Shown: positions 8,662 to 20,669, counted from the first letter of the stretch. The stretch: DNA of 64,000 nucleotides from Sepiola atlantica (GCA_963556195.1 OY744537.1:15556743-15620742); one strand, 5' to 3'. Notes: generated by a model from the letters alone, not told the origin. Made by a program: numbers and translations.

Positions 8662-9058
8662 TCACAACAGATAAAGATTCAATTCAAAGAATTGATTTTG
8701 CAATGCTTGACTGACTGTACATACTTCAGAGAGCTTCTCCGCATGCTTGAAAACAAAATTCTGACACTTATCACTGTCTTGGGCCAGTCTTTCAGCTGTC
8801 AGGAGCGACATGTCAGTCTCAACCATTATCTGGTCGGCCCATCTCTTTGGTGGTTGTTTTCTTGATCTTTCTTGAATCAAATCTTCTTGATATGATTGCT
8901 TAACATAGCTGGAGTCTGGTATCCGGGAAACATGTTCAAACGACGTTAATCTCTTTGTTTTAAATAATGTCGTTGATGAATCTGTTAACGTTAAGCCTCT
9001 TTCTGATATCTACATTTCTTAGTCTATCTCAGAAAATTACTCCAAGAATAGTTCCTAC
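8662..9058 (-). pseudogene. RT C-terminal fragment I (copy B)
   Basis: Counterpart of 1102-1462: minus-strand RWADQI and LLTAERLAQD blocks, again with a broken frame upstream. One-base length differences from copy A (for example near 8758) show drift without constraint. Confidence 0.72.
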
Positions 9059-9194
9059 TTTGGCCTTTTGGCTAAGATCAAAGTGTAGTATCTGTTCCGA
9101 TGGATACTGCACCCCATACTGGTGTTGTCTTGGCCTTTGGGTCTTGATTTACGCCGGTCAATGGGTTTGTCCTGTGCAGTTCTGGGAAATCCAC
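9059..9194 (+). repeat. U2-headed SINE, head-only fragment (copy B)
   Basis: Same piece as 1465-1600: U2-like head followed by the paired middle, cut off after CTGTGCAGTTCTGGGA. Confidence 0.85.
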
Positions 9195-9560
9195 CTTTGC
9201 AATGCTTGACTGACTGTACATACTTCAGAGAGCTTCTCCGCATGCTTGAAAACAAAATTCTGACACTTATCACTGTCTTGGGCCCAGTCTTTCAGCTGTC
9301 AGGAGCGGCATGTCAGTCTCAACCATTATCTGGTCAGCCCATCTCTTTGTTGCTTGTCCTCTTGATCTTTCTTGAATGCAACCTCTTTGATATGATTTCG
9401 TTACATAGCTGGAGTATGGTAGCTGGTAAGCATGCCCAAACACGTTGTTCATGGATCTGTTAATGTTAAGCCTCGTTTTGATGTCTACATTTCTTAGCCT
9501 ATCTGGCAAAGTAACTCCAAGAATAGCTCTTAAAGATTTTATTTCAAAGACATTGGGCAT
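9195..9560 (-). pseudogene. RT C-terminal fragment II (copy B)
   Basis: Minus-strand frame with SLRAILGVTLPDRLRN, a decayed GH motif and the KRWADQI tail, as in copy A. Only the C-terminal part of the RT is present. Confidence 0.75.
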
Positions 9561-9632
9561 CCTCTTATACTCTGTCAGTGGAGGTTGTTTCTATTTGCAT
9601 ATATAGCAATAGAAACTAGCAATGCATTATAT

Positions 9633-9712
9633 ATGTCTCATATATTATTTACTCCTCTCCAGGAGTTAGGTACAAGGCCAGTTTTATCCTACTCATATAT
9701 TACCTATTGTGT
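9633..9712 (-). repeat. Reduced SINE tail (copy B)
   Basis: Only the outer part (ATTTACTCCTCTCCAGGAGT up to TTTTATCCTACTC) remains before CATATATTACC. Copy A keeps about 55 more bases, so copy B lost an internal piece after the duplication, possibly by recombination at short repeats. Confidence 0.8.
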
Positions 9713-9737
9713 TACTGCTAGAAATCATCTAATAATG

Positions 9738-9961
9738 TGTTGTGGACCTCTTTAGGGGTACCACCAATGAAATAAAAGTACAACAGGTTTAGAGATAATA
9801 ATAATGAATTGTATTGAACAGAGAAATTATACACAAGTCAGTGTTGGCAGTGCTAGTGCCTAAATGTACTACAAATGTTATCCCGGCAAAAGCCGGTATT
9901 TATGGTAGCCAGTTGCTACCATTTGGTTATTATTAAAGGGTAGGTAGGTTCACTCACAACA
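9738..9961 (+). mobile_element. Solo LTR, single unit (copy B)
   Basis: A 224-bp unit with TGTTGTG and CACAACA ends, flanked by TAATG at 9733-9737 and 9962-9966. It matches 2343-2566 and lacks the extra 140 bp seen in copy A. Confidence 0.82.
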
Positions 9962-10037
9962 TAATGTTACACTTGTTGATTAAAAGAAATTCCAACTGAA
10001 ACTTTTGATTTGTCTTTTTTGGTTTATTTTTTGACAG

Positions 10038-10186
10038 CTTCTATGGGGACACTCGGTTTTTTCATGCTGATTATTGGAATCGGAGGCGCTTTCCTATCAG
10101 TGTTTATTTTTCGACGTCATCAGCGATTGAGAAAGGATTCGATGTCTGCAAATATGATGAAAGACTGTGGGACACCTATATACTGA
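10038..10186 (+). CDS. Terminal exon: transmembrane helix plus cytoplasmic tail, copy B
   Basis: Same structure as 2643-2791: pyrimidine tract, AG at 10036-10037, two bases finishing a split codon, 48 codons, TGA at 10184, and AATAAA at 10212. The encoded helix and tail are the same as in copy A. The three base differences in the exon are all silent, whereas nearby non-coding DNA has substitutions and indels. This favours both copies having been under protein-level selection, or a very recent duplication. Family not recognised. Confidence 0.72.
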
Positions 10187-10211
10187 TCATAAAAGAAGAC
10201 TTCATTCCATC

Positions 10212-10217
10212 AATAAA
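10212..10217 (+). promoter_or_regulatory. Poly(A) signal of the terminal exon, copy B
   Basis: AATAAA at the same distance after the stop as in copy A. Confidence 0.6.
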
Positions 10218-10639
10218 TACACACATCCATTTTGCAGAAACGGTTCCAATGGAAGATTCCAAAATAAATTGCTTCAAACTTGTTTTGTCTTCTTTCAAAG
10301 TTTATAACAAGATAAGCCTGAAAAGGAAAAAAAAACAAAACATTTATAAAATATAAAAACCGAATTGGTGTTTATTGCTTTCATGGCGATCACAAAATGC
10401 CAGGAATCTTCATCAAGAATGGAGGATGAAGCTTAAAGAAAATTTCACATTTCAATTTAGTTGTGTATCTAAAAAAGGGCAATCTTTATCTGTGTGGTGC
10501 ATTCTTTAACATAGATAAGAACACGTTTCGGAATTTTTTAGATGAATATTAATGATTTGTATTATTTGGATTATTCGGACTACTATTATCATCTAAGTTG
10601 TTATTTTCACAACGTTTCGTCCGATGTAACCTCCGATCT

Positions 10640-11040
10640 TCTGTGCGTGTTAGTAGTTAGCAATTTGTTTCTGTTCACCTGATCTCTTGTTAGTGTTTAT
10701 AAATATGTGTGCGAGATGATGGAGCTTGTACGTGCGTTTGAAGTGTTTCTTCCATTTCGTTCAAAGCACTGAGGTGGGGTGGAGTGAGCATACGTTCTGG
10801 TCCTCTTCTGATATCTGCTGGCTTGGATCTGCTTTCGTTAGTTCATTTTTTTTTTCACTTTTATTGAAATTTTCACCTTTGCATCGGCTTGTTAGCTTTT
10901 GGGTTTAAATCGAGCGGGGCTCATTCTTATTGGCCGAAAATTATGATGTAACAACAACATGTGTAAACTCTTTATTTGATTTTGGAAGCGAAAAGGAGAC
11001 GGCTATCTAAACGAACCAGAGCAAGAAAGAAAGTGGCTGT
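10640..11040 (+). repeat. Interspersed repeat (copy B)
   Basis: Counterpart of 3240-3640, with GATGATGGAGCTTGTACGTG at its core. It is also related to the reversed copy at 17820-18290. Confidence 0.65.
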
Positions 11041-12350
11041 TCAAAACTTTTGACGTTCGTTCGAATCGCATCTCTCTTTATTACAAATCTTCGAGATCGT
11101 AATCCATCTTGAATGTTAGTTAAAATGATTTTTTTTTTTTAGAGTTTTCCATTCAAATCACTATCACTGAAATGCTTTTCTTAATATTAAACAATTACTA
11201 AATAAAACGATGAAATAATCTTAAACAGAAATTACCACTATCATATATCCACAAACCAAATGTAGCATGTAACAGTGACCTTCAAGGCGTTTCGTTTATT
11301 TGCTAGCATCAACTACTGTGACGTCAGCAGATAAACGAAACTCGGTGAACAGGCCTTTACTGTATGAAGGCCACTGTATCAGTCAGTAAGGTGGTAACAG
11401 TTTTGAGAAGTTATTTTCCCTAATATCCGAAATGCTAAGAAAAAATGGTACTTATGCAGTTTACGGGCCAGGTTGAAATAATAACGTTATAATTTAGAAA
11501 CCCATTCTTAACATCGGGGGGGGGGAGGGGGTTGATTAACTATTCTGTACTTCCACCTAACAATTTAATAAAAAAAAGATACAGTAAAAAATGAATTTAA
11601 TTTGAAAATCCTATCTAAAAATAAGCCCGGTCCATAGACTGCATAAACACTATATATATATAAAATCTTTCATGAATTTAAAGTCTGATTGAATATAAAC
11701 TTTAGGGGATAAGTATTTTTTATTTCGATCCTTAGCCCCAATGATTTTAATAAAAAAAAACGAGATTCTATTTTTTTCATGCGGCAATAGTTTGGAAATA
11801 TATATGGAAAAAAAGTTTAAATTATATATTTTTTAGATTTTAGAGTAAAAAATCACTTTGTACCGTGACAGTGTTAAGAATACGGTTTTGCAATCGGTTG
11901 TAAGGGAAATAACTCAAATGTTGAACTTCGCACGGTGATTTTTAGTGCTTGAAGAGTGACCTCCCTGCACTATGTTTTATTGATGTCTTATCTCGATGGT
12001 TTTGTTGTTGTAAGGTGCGTTATTCGGCTCGTCTTTAGTTCATGTTGTTGTTTTAAGGAAGATAACTTATCTCGAGTTTCTGCTTGGATTTTGTAACAAT
12101 TGATTTAAAACTTTTTTTCCATTAAAACAAAAATGGGTGCTTATATAGATGAGGTCACATATGGAAAATGGCGTTTTCAAAACGCAATTCCAAATAAAAA
12201 CTCTTGTTTATACTTACGTATTAGGCAATAAAAATCAGTTTTATCGTATTTTGCTGATCGCTATTGATTTATGATGTATTAATATGACAGACTGAGTTAT
12301 GTCTCTCTGATTTTGATTTTTAATGGAAATTCTACTCGCTTGGGAAACTC
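11041..12350. other. Non-coding stretch of copy B
   Basis: It matches 3641-5000 with small changes. The G run near 11516 is interrupted by an A, and the TA tract is reduced to a few repeats at about 11652. No gene seen. Confidence 0.5.
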
Positions 12351-12686
12351 TTGGCCTTTTGGCTAAGATCAAAGTGTAGTATCTGTTCCGATGAATACTG
12401 CACCCCATAGACTGGTATTGTCTTGGCCTTCGGGACTTGATTTACGCCGGTCTATGAGTTTGTCCTGTGCAGTTCTAGGAGGTGCACCCTCCCAGGCTTT
12501 ACCTCTCCTCTTTGGGGAGGAGTAAGTTTATGGCTTACTGCCTGAGGCGCCCCTACCGGGGAATACCGACGCGGCTGCCTAGGCAAGTTTTAATGGCCAG
12601 AGTGCTCACCTTCTCGAGCGCTGGCTTTTCAAATTCCACTTTCCGACCTTGTGTCACATATTCCTATTGTGGGTAGGGGTTAAATA
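12351..12686 (+). repeat. U2-headed SINE copy B1
   Basis: Counterpart of 5001-5336: intact U2-like head, paired middle, body, and the short end GTGGGTAGGGGTTAAATA. Confidence 0.9.
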
Positions 12687-12688
12687 AC

Positions 12689-13060
12689 TTGGCCTTTTGG
12701 CTAAGATCAAAGTGTAGTATCTGTTCCGATGGATACTGCACCTCATACTGGTATTGTCTTGTCCTTCGGGGCTTGACTTACGCCGGTCAATGGGTCTGTC
12801 CTGTGCAGTTCTAGGAGGTCCATCCTCCCAGGCTTTGCCTCCCCTCTTTGGGGAGGAGTAAGTTTATTGCTTACTGTCTGAGGCGCCCCTACCGGGGAAT
12901 GCCGACGGGGCTGCCCAGGCAATTTTTAAATGGCCAGAGTGCTCACCTCTCGGGTGCTGGCTTTTGAATCCCCACTTTCCCGACCCGACCTAGGGTCACA
13001 TCTTACTTGTGGGAGTAGGATAAAAACTGGCCTTGTGCCTAACTCCTGGAGAGGAGTAAA
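12689..13060 (+). repeat. U2-headed SINE copy B2, full length
   Basis: Counterpart of 5339-5711. Its head keeps GGCTAAGATCAAAGTGTAG where A2 has GGTTAAGATCAAATTGTAG, so here B is closer to the family consensus. Confidence 0.9.
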
Positions 13061-13107
13061 TCAATACTCGATAATGTTTGCTAATTTTTGGCGTAGATAC
13101 CTATTTG

Positions 13108-13394
13108 CCTAATAAACCAGTATCGTCCGGGCCTTCGGGTCTGGATTTACGCCGGTCTATTGGGAGTTGTCGGCCATGTGTAGTTCTAGGAGGTGCACCC
13201 TCCCAGGCTTTGTCTCCCCTCTTTGGGGAGGAGTAAGTTTATTGCTTACTGTCTGAGGCGCTCCTACCGGGGAATGCCGACGGAGCTGCCCAGGCAATTT
13301 TTACACAGCCAGAATGCTCAAACTCTCGAGCGCTGGTTCTTTCCCACTTTCCCGACCTTGTGTCACATCTTACCTTGTGGGAGGAAGATAAATA
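13108..13394 (+). repeat. SINE copy B3, headless subtype
   Basis: Counterpart of 5757-6044, starting at CCTAATAAACCAGTATCGTC and ending GAGGAAGATAAATA. Copy B ends about 25 bp after it. Confidence 0.82.
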
Positions 13395-13420
13395 GAACCT
13401 ATTTTTGTCTGATACATAAG

Positions 13421-14330
13421 TATATCAAAGAGTATTCCGATTAGTTTATGTAGAACTGCGATTTTCACGACGTGTGCAACTGCGTCTTCCATATGTGACT
13501 TCATCTATATAAGCACCAAAAATGTTTTTTTTTTTAATTTACGATTGTTGAAACGTTGAAAAATAATTAACATTGAAAATTAAATGTGTTCAATTCTTAA
13601 ATATTAGTATGACAAATAGATTTACGATTTTTCGTGGTCATACGGAAAGAGGACAATACGAAACTGTTAGAACCCTGACAGGACATGTTTACGTTAATAT
13701 TTAAACAAAATATTTTGTTGTTTCATTATTTCTTAATCGTTGTTTAAATCAATTGTTGAAATTTCAAAAATAAAATTTTTTTCTGTTTGTAAATAAAAAA
13801 GTTTCTCACTCTTTGTGCGTGATTTTTTTTCTCTTTTAAATGGATTTTTAAAAAATCAATTATTACAAAATACAAGTATAAAATTGAGATAAGTTATCTC
13901 CCTTGTAACAACGACATTAACAAAAACTAGGCAATTCTCTACTAAGCCGTTAATACATGAAAATATCACATGGAATGAAAAGACATGCACTGGTCACTTT
14001 TGTTTTCAAGAAAAGCTATTTCCTCTGTTTTAATATGTTCTCAGCAACAACAAATATTTCGCTGATACTTAATTCGTTCAATTTATATGTGATTTAGCTG
14101 AGCGCTACAATTTGCTGTCTAGATACATAGCCTATTGCGTAAACCGCCTGTCGTATTATCTTTCTAACGTATCTTTCTCTGGATCCTCCTTTTTCTGTCT
14201 CTCCCGTCTCTGTTCTTCCGTTTTGAAACATCATTTTCCTCAGATTTGACGTCATCACATTCCGACTATTATCGAATTTTTGCACCTTATCCTAGCCCTA
14301 ATTCTTAATCAAATGTTTTTTTTTTGTTGT
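13421..14330. other. AT-rich sequence, no gene seen
   Basis: No coding exon or recognised element. GAGATAAGTTATCTCCCTTG near 13886 contains the reverse of a mollusc-type GGGAGATAACT motif. A short segment near 14236 (CCTCAGATTTGACGT) recurs near 18700, hinting at a dispersed repeat. Confidence 0.45.
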
Positions 14331-14850
14331 TTTTTTACATGATTCACCCCAAACAAGGCAGGACGCCACTGTAAACGTAAGGGGCTACTGAGAAAAAGGA
14401 AAAGGGGGGAAGGATTGGTGGTTCAGCTTAAATTGGGATCTGAGCAGCGAGATGTCTGTTTACATTAGTTTTAAATTTCTGCATGTCAGTACTGTCGGGG
14501 AAACAGGGGGCAGGGAGGGAGTTCCAGAGGCCAGCAGCACGAGGAAAGAAGCTATTTGAGTAGAATGCTCTCCGGCATCTGGGGACCTCCACAGTGAATA
14601 AATGAGATTTAGTAGAATGTCGAGTTAGTCTAGTGAATTTACGTCGAGGGGGCACCAGAGCAGCACACTCATCGGAGCATAATCCATTGAAATATTTGTA
14701 AAACAAACACAAGGATGTTACATTGCGGCGATGCGACAGGGGCTGGAGCTTAGCTGACAGTGAGGGACCTATTAGGTTGACTACTCTTTTTTGGACTTTG
14801 TCAAGGAGGGAGAGACTAGTAGATGATGCACCAGCCCAGATGTTGTTTTA
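14331..14850 (-). pseudogene. Non-LTR retrotransposon 3' end: RT C-terminal region
   Basis: On the minus strand the end of a Jockey/CR1-like RT reads LLDKVQKRVVNLIG, PLSHRRNVTSLCLFYKYFNG, FTVEVPRCRRAFYSNSFFPR, AAGLWNSLPAPCFP, and FKTNVNRHL before a stop. This is the usual conserved tail after the thumb. The catalytic core is absent, so it is a 5'-truncated insertion. The plus-strand left edge (CACCCCAAACAAGGCAGGA, GGGGCTACTGAG) matches the 3' end of the larger element at 38041, so both belong to one family. Confidence 0.85.
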
Positions 14851-15478
14851 AACATTCATTAGACATTCATTTTTTGATTATTTAGCACATTTCTATAGCT
14901 TATTTGATTAATTTTTCCTTGCTCGTCGACGTTATAAAAATTCCCGCTCTTGTCGGATATTTTTTCACACTATTCTAGCCAAAATTCCTTACCGAATTTT
15001 TACTTTTCACTGCTGGAAATTAGAAAATTGTAAAGCCCACTTCGTAACCAGTGCCAACAAGCCGGGCAGCTATCAACTTTTTACTGTTACGCTTATAGCT
15101 CGGCCACTATCATAGACGACCTTTGTATCTGGTTCTACCATACGTCCACGGACTGACTGCAGGGTTGATAGTTTTCGACCACAACTACCAGACTCGGTAC
15201 GAGAATGGGTGACGGACATTGAGTGCAAAGCTACGAACCCCATTAAATTCATAACCCCTGCCAACAAGCCGGACTGCTTTACCTTTGCTGCTACGTTCGT
15301 TACCTGGGTCGGATAGAACATACACCAGTTATCCCGGGAAGCTGTGATAAATGATGCGTACTTTAATAACTAGAACGCTATTGTTTGTGAAGAGATACAG
15401 GTTGAACTCGACGAAACACTAATTGTATGTTGTAAGTACGTAAAAACAGGGGTCGTTCTTTCAAACAATTGTGGCTGT
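14851..15478. other. Unassigned stretch with an 82-codon minus-strand frame
   Basis: A minus-strand frame at 15073-15321 is less AT-rich than its surroundings. It shares a short internal repeat (TGCCAACAAGCCGG at about 15051 and 15260). I do not recognise a protein. It may be part of a decayed transposon. Confidence 0.3.
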
Positions 15479-15484
15479 TAGTAT

Positions 15485-15725
15485 TTACCCCATACTCCCC
15501 ACCCACCGCGAGAAGATGTGACACAAGATCGGAAGGTGGGAAATTGAAAAGCCAACACCCAAGAGACAGAACATTCTGGCCTACAAAAATGCCTGAGCAG
15601 CCCCGTCGGTATTCCCCGATAGGCACGCCTCAGGCGATTAGCAATAAAGTAATCCCTTCTCAAAGGGGGGAGAAGATAAAGCCTGGGAAGGCGAACTCCC
15701 TAGAAATGCACAGAACAATACCTCA
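15485..15725 (-). repeat. SINE of the U2-headed family, headless, minus strand
   Basis: The reverse complement carries GTTCTGTGCATTTCTAGGGA, then GAGAAGGGATTAC, CCTATCGGGGAATACCGACG, GGGGCTGCTCAGGCATTTTT and the GACCTTG/CTTGTGTCACATCTTC tail. It is more diverged than most copies. The U2-like head is not present. Confidence 0.75.
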
Positions 15726-15921
15726 GCCCAACAGAAAAAAAGGTCACCTAACTCAAATGGCACAGACTCTGTCGGACTGATTGCCGAAGACGTATCCTCG
15801 ACTAAGTATGAAAAGCAACACAACCTTAAGGTCTAGTGACTCCCCCCTCCCATGGCTGAGCTGCAAAAAACACTGTAAATAATGTTCTTTTCTTCCTTTG
15901 TCTACCTAAAACTAAACGGAA

Positions 15922-17579
15922 TTATTAACACTATTAAATGTAACAACACTATTAAAAATAACAACACTATTAAAAGTAACAACACTATTAAAAGTAACAA
16001 CATTATTAAAAGTAACAACACTATTAAAACAACAACACTATTAAAAGTAACAACACTATTAAAAGTAACAACACTATTAAAAGTAACAACACTATTAAAA
16101 ATAACAACACTATTAAAACAACAACACTATTAAAAGTAACAACACTATTAAAAGTAACAACACTATTAAAACAACAACACTATTAAAAGTAACAACACTA
16201 TTAAAAATAACAACACTATTAAAAGTAACAACACTATTAAAAGTAACAACACTATTAAAAACGACAACACTATTAAAAATAACAACACTATTAAAAATAA
16301 CAACACTATTAAAAACAACAACACTATTAAAAATAACAACACTATTAAAAGTAACAACACTATTAAAAACAACAACACTATTAAAAGTAACAACACTATT
16401 AAAAGTAACAACACTATTAAAAATAACAACACTATTAAAAACAACAACACTATTAAAAGTAACAACACTATTAAAACAGCAACCCTTTTAAAAGTAACAA
16501 CACTATTAAAAGAAACAACACTATTAAAACAACAACACTATTAAAAGTAACAACACTATTAAAAGTAACAACACTATTAAAACAACAACACTATTAAAAG
16601 TAACAACACTATTAAAAATAACAACACTATTAAAAGTAACAACACTATTAAAAGTAACAACACTATTAAAAACGACAACACTATTAAAAATAACAACACT
16701 ATTAAAAATAACAACACTATTAAAAACAACAACACTATTAAAAATAACAACACTATTAAAAGTAACAACACTATTAAAAACAACAACACTATTAAAAGTA
16801 ACAACACTATTAAAAGTAACAACACTATTAAAAATAACAACACTATTAAAAACAACAACACTATTAAAAGTAACAACACTATTAAAACAGCAACCCTTTT
16901 AAAAGTAACAACACTATTAAAAGAAACAACACTATTAAAACAGCAACACTATTAAAAGTAACAACACTATTAAAAGTAACAACACTATTAAAAGTAACAA
17001 CACTATTAAAACAGCAACACTATTAAAAGTAACAACACTATTAAAACAACAACACTATTAAAAACAACAACACTATTAAAAGTAACAACACTATAAAAAC
17101 AACAACACTATTAAAAGTAACAACACTATTAAAAACAACAACACTATTAAAAGTAACAACACTATTAAAAACAACAACACTATTAAAAGTAACAACACTA
17201 TTAAAAGTAACAACACTATTAAAAACAACAACACTATTAAAACAACAACATGATTAAAAATAACAACACTATTAAAACAACAACACTATTAAAAGTAACA
17301 ACACTATTAAAACAACGACACTATTAAAAATAACAACACTATTAAAACAACAACACTATTAAAAATAACAACACTATTAAAACAACAACACTATTAAAAG
17401 TAACAACACTATTAAAACAACAACACTATTAAAAGTAACAACACTATTAAAAGTAACAACACTATTAAAAACAACAACACTATTAAAAATAACAACACTA
17501 TTAAAAGTAACAACACTATTAAAAGTAACAACACTATTAAAAATAACAACACATTTTAAAAGTAACAACGCTATTAAAA
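15922..17579. repeat. 18-bp minisatellite array with a 411-bp higher-order repeat
   Basis: About 90 units of AACAACACTATTAAAAGT and 16-19 bp variants (AAAAC, AAAAATA, AAAAACG types). The variant order in 16166-16468 is repeated at 16577-16879, giving a 411-bp higher-order period. Long minus-strand Leu/Ile/Val frames are products of the 18-bp period and not genes. Strand is arbitrary. Confidence 0.96.
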
Positions 17580-17815
17580 TCAGGTTGATATTCTTTTTTG
17601 TAGTTTGCTGGAATTGTGGGGGTAACCAAATGGAAATTTGTTATAACGTTTGGTGATAAAATAAACAGAGCGACACATCTCCCTTTAATATAGAAATACA
17701 TAAAACTGGATCGAGTCATAGAGTTAGAGTGATGCTTGGCCTATTTACAAAAGCATCAGTGCGTTTGGGTTACGCTATAAACATTTTGTTATCAACCACT
17801 TGGCATTCTTTGTAA
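17580..17815. other. Short unassigned stretch after the minisatellite
   Basis: Nothing recognised. Confidence 0.4.
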
Positions 17816-18295
17816 CTTCTGAACATATCCACATAAAATATATAGGACGATTCTTGTGGTGGCTGATGTATGGTTTTGTGGTGAATAAATGGAGACAGGA
17901 TTCACGCGAACGCCAAAGAGCGACTGGCTTGATTAACAACCTTATTTTTTTTTCTCCGGTTGTTTGGATACGCTCTCCTCTTCACTTCCAAAAAACAAAT
18001 AAAGAATTTTCACACGTTGTCTATAAATCAGATTCTTCGGCTGATGAAAATCTTTTAAAACCCAAAATCTAACAAACCTTATAAAAACAGTGGCCGGGTC
18101 AACGAAATCAGAGTTCTCCAGAGATCCAACCCGGCGCACTTCAAAATGACCAAAGAATGTATGCTCAAAACCTCCCTACCCCGCGCCTTTGGCCGGCGGA
18201 TGCGAAATGAAATAGAACACTTCAAAACTCACGTACAAGCTCCATCATCTCGTGCACGCACTAACAGAACAAGGTAAACCTACACATACTTACAC
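17816..18295 (-). repeat. Interspersed repeat, reversed relative to 3240-3640
   Basis: The reverse complement has GATGATGGAGCTTGTACGTG, GAGCATACATTC, GATTTTGGGTTTTAAAAG and TTTATTTGTTTTTGGAAGTG, in the same order as the copies at 3240 and 10640. It also contains a GC-rich piece (CCGCGCCTTTGGCCGGCGG, plus strand) not seen there. Confidence 0.6.
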
Positions 18296-19300
18296 AGTGC
18301 CACATTGTCTAATACTCACATTACCACTTGCTCACATACACTGTCTATTACCCGCACACACATATTCACACTAACAAATATATACAGACATATGCATCCT
18401 TAGCTCTCGTGTCTGATATTCACTGAACATTTTACTACCAAAAACACAAGTTGTATAAACTTTTCACCAAATAGACATTTTTGACTAAAAATGACTTTTA
18501 ACTTTTTGTAAACTTATAGTTATATAAATGTTTTGTTATTAAATCATGTTTTCCTTGATTTCTTATTTACAAAACTCTGTTCATATTAAATGAGCACGTG
18601 CTAGCTGGTGACCATTCTACTCCGTCTTAAATCTTTATTTCTTTCCATTGTAATGCATGCCCGTATATATCCTCCATCTTCCTTCCCCCGCCACAGTTTC
18701 CTCAGATTTGACGTTTTACGGACGAAAAGTAGAATCTTATTTTTATTTTTGAGTAATGAATTAGCATATGATGTAAGGGTACACAGTTACATGTTATTAA
18801 GTAGTGGTTTAAGCAAGGTGTCAAATATATGAAGTACTATCTGGTTAGGTGTGTGTTTATTTCCTTGGTTTAAGATAAAAACAAAATTATAGTCAACCAA
18901 CTTTTTATCCAAGCGGACAGATTATCCCTCCCCTTTTCATCAGACTACCAGTGTAACATTTTTAGCTACCAGAAGAATCTGGTGTCAGGCCCGAAGATAA
19001 TGAAGCATCCAGCCTATACTTGCATTTCTCTACAAGGAAAAACCCTCAGGCTTTGTAAACAAATGATCCCCTGGAATTACTTCAAAGCAAGACCCTAAAA
19101 AGGCACACACTTTACACCCCTCAAATCCCTTAGTATATCTCTCCCACTTCCCTGTCCATTCCAGCAGACACATGGTTAAGATTACCCCCGTCCTAAAAAA
19201 TGTGTTTATTTATGCTTATTTTCGTTTTGTCCTCGATTGACGATTCATACGGTTCACATTATCCACCCCACGTTGTGTTTTTTTGATGAGGGAGGCTGAA
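18296..19300. other. Unassigned stretch
   Basis: AT-rich, with ACACACA-like runs at 18290-18390. The stretch 18890-19180 is less AT-rich but contains no open frame or motif I recognise. Confidence 0.4.
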
Positions 19301-19312
19301 AATAAATAAGTT

Positions 19313-20010
19313 CTAAATTGTGGCTGTACTCGTTTGTCGTAAGCTGATAGCAACCGCTTCAAGAATTTTTAGAAGATTCTCAGAACTAGCTTTGTGCAAA
19401 GTAGAGAAGGGCCCCAGTAAAAATATGGCACTTAATAAATGATAACCAATTGCTGAGACTCGTGGGCTTGTGAATGTTCGGATGTTGGCCACTGTCTGTG
19501 TCTGCGTATCGAAGGGGATATGTTGGGAAATTTTTACCTCTAAGTGTTGTATTGTACACCCCACGTAGTCAGCCTGGCACTGACCAAGAAAACGATAAAC
19601 AACCATGTTATATTGAATGGAGGGGATACCATCCTTCCGAAAAGAGGGGAAAACACTTTGAGTCCTGGACACCGTTCGAACTTCAGTTGCAAAGAAACAA
19701 CGTGAAACGGCTGAAGACATTTTGTCTGATAACTCCTGACTTTTAATATCAATCCATGGGCGCTTCAATAGCAATGCTTTTGTCCTTTATATTTTGTTTC
19801 AATGGTGTGTAAAGGATAACCATATGATGATAAGATTTCTGTTATACTTTGAAGCACAGCATCTAGTTTAGTACTTGAGCAAATCAACAATAGTCGGTGT
19901 ACTAGCGTTTTAATCAAATTATTTTTTCTGATCTTAGGGGGGAACGGATCCCAGCTAATATATTGACATGTGAAAGTAGGTTTTCTGTATATGCTGGTAA
20001 CAAAGCACAC
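19313..20010 (-). pseudogene. Penelope-like retroelement fragment (RT end plus GIY-YIG)
   Basis: Two minus-strand frames join across a frameshift near 19770. The upstream one (20010-19765) carries SIYRKPTFTCQYISWDPF and LIKTLVHRLLLIC, typical of the last RT block of Penelope-like elements. The downstream one (to 19313) has VVYRF then ADYVG and a LEVKISQH block, which fits the GIY-YIG endonuclease that follows the RT in these elements. Length is far short of a full element. The frameshift and the YVGCT variant (YVGRT is usual) indicate a dead copy. Confidence 0.75.
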
Positions 20011-20390
20011 TTCTGATCTTTCAACAAGAACGTCTCATTCAGAACAGTAATGAGTTATGGAAGGTGAGGTGTATAACTCACTTTCACTAATGCCCTTCGA
20101 AAAGGTATGAATCCATATATTTTCCCTCCAGCTATAGATTAAATAGTAGGAGAGACTATCCTCTCAAGCCTTGGTTGTGTAAAATAGTATAGGAGAAGAA
20201 AACTTCGAAATAACACCAGTCTTTCTTTGCTTATCCCTGCATTGCTTTAAGTCTCTATTCTACTGCAGTCAAGCAACATCGGTTCAGGAAAGATGCTATC
20301 GGGGATTGCAACCTTTACTTCACTATGGACTATTTGCACATACACCATTGCAAAGGGTATTTATTGTCTCTCCTGACAGAATGGATGTAA

Positions 20391-20394
<4 letters not shown>
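20011..20394. other. Unassigned stretch
   Basis: No gene or known repeat seen. Confidence 0.4.
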
Positions 20395-20470
<76 letters not shown>

Positions 20471-20591
20471 ATATATATAAAATGTAGTAACACGAAATTA
20501 CATGATCATCGATGCAATAATTTATTTCATTCTTGCTCTGTTTATTACATTGAGCTCTCATACCCGGATTTCCTCCTGGAATTATTTCATT

Positions 20592-20667
<76 letters not shown>
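20395..20667. repeat. (TA)n, (CA)n and (TA)n tracts
   Basis: (TA)n at 20395-20480 and (CA)n running into (TA)n at 20597-20667, separated by about 115 bp of ordinary sequence. Confidence 0.95.

Positions 20668-20669
<2 letters not shown>

Larger units (their letters stand above)
7877..13420. repeat. Segmental duplication, copy B
   Basis: Direct copy of 324-6069 with the same internal order. Differences from A: the SINE tail near 9650 is reduced, the LTR is single, the poly-G run is shorter and the (TA)n tract near 11652 is almost lost. After 13420 the sequence is unrelated to what follows copy A. Confidence 0.95.

Noticed and set aside
16166..16879. Leu/Ile/Val-rich 100-codon frames resembling membrane proteins
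   Set aside because: They follow from the 18-bp minisatellite period; two are identical because of the 411-bp higher-order repeat.
19474..19746. Plus-strand 90-codon frame
   Set aside because: Antisense of the Penelope-like fragment.
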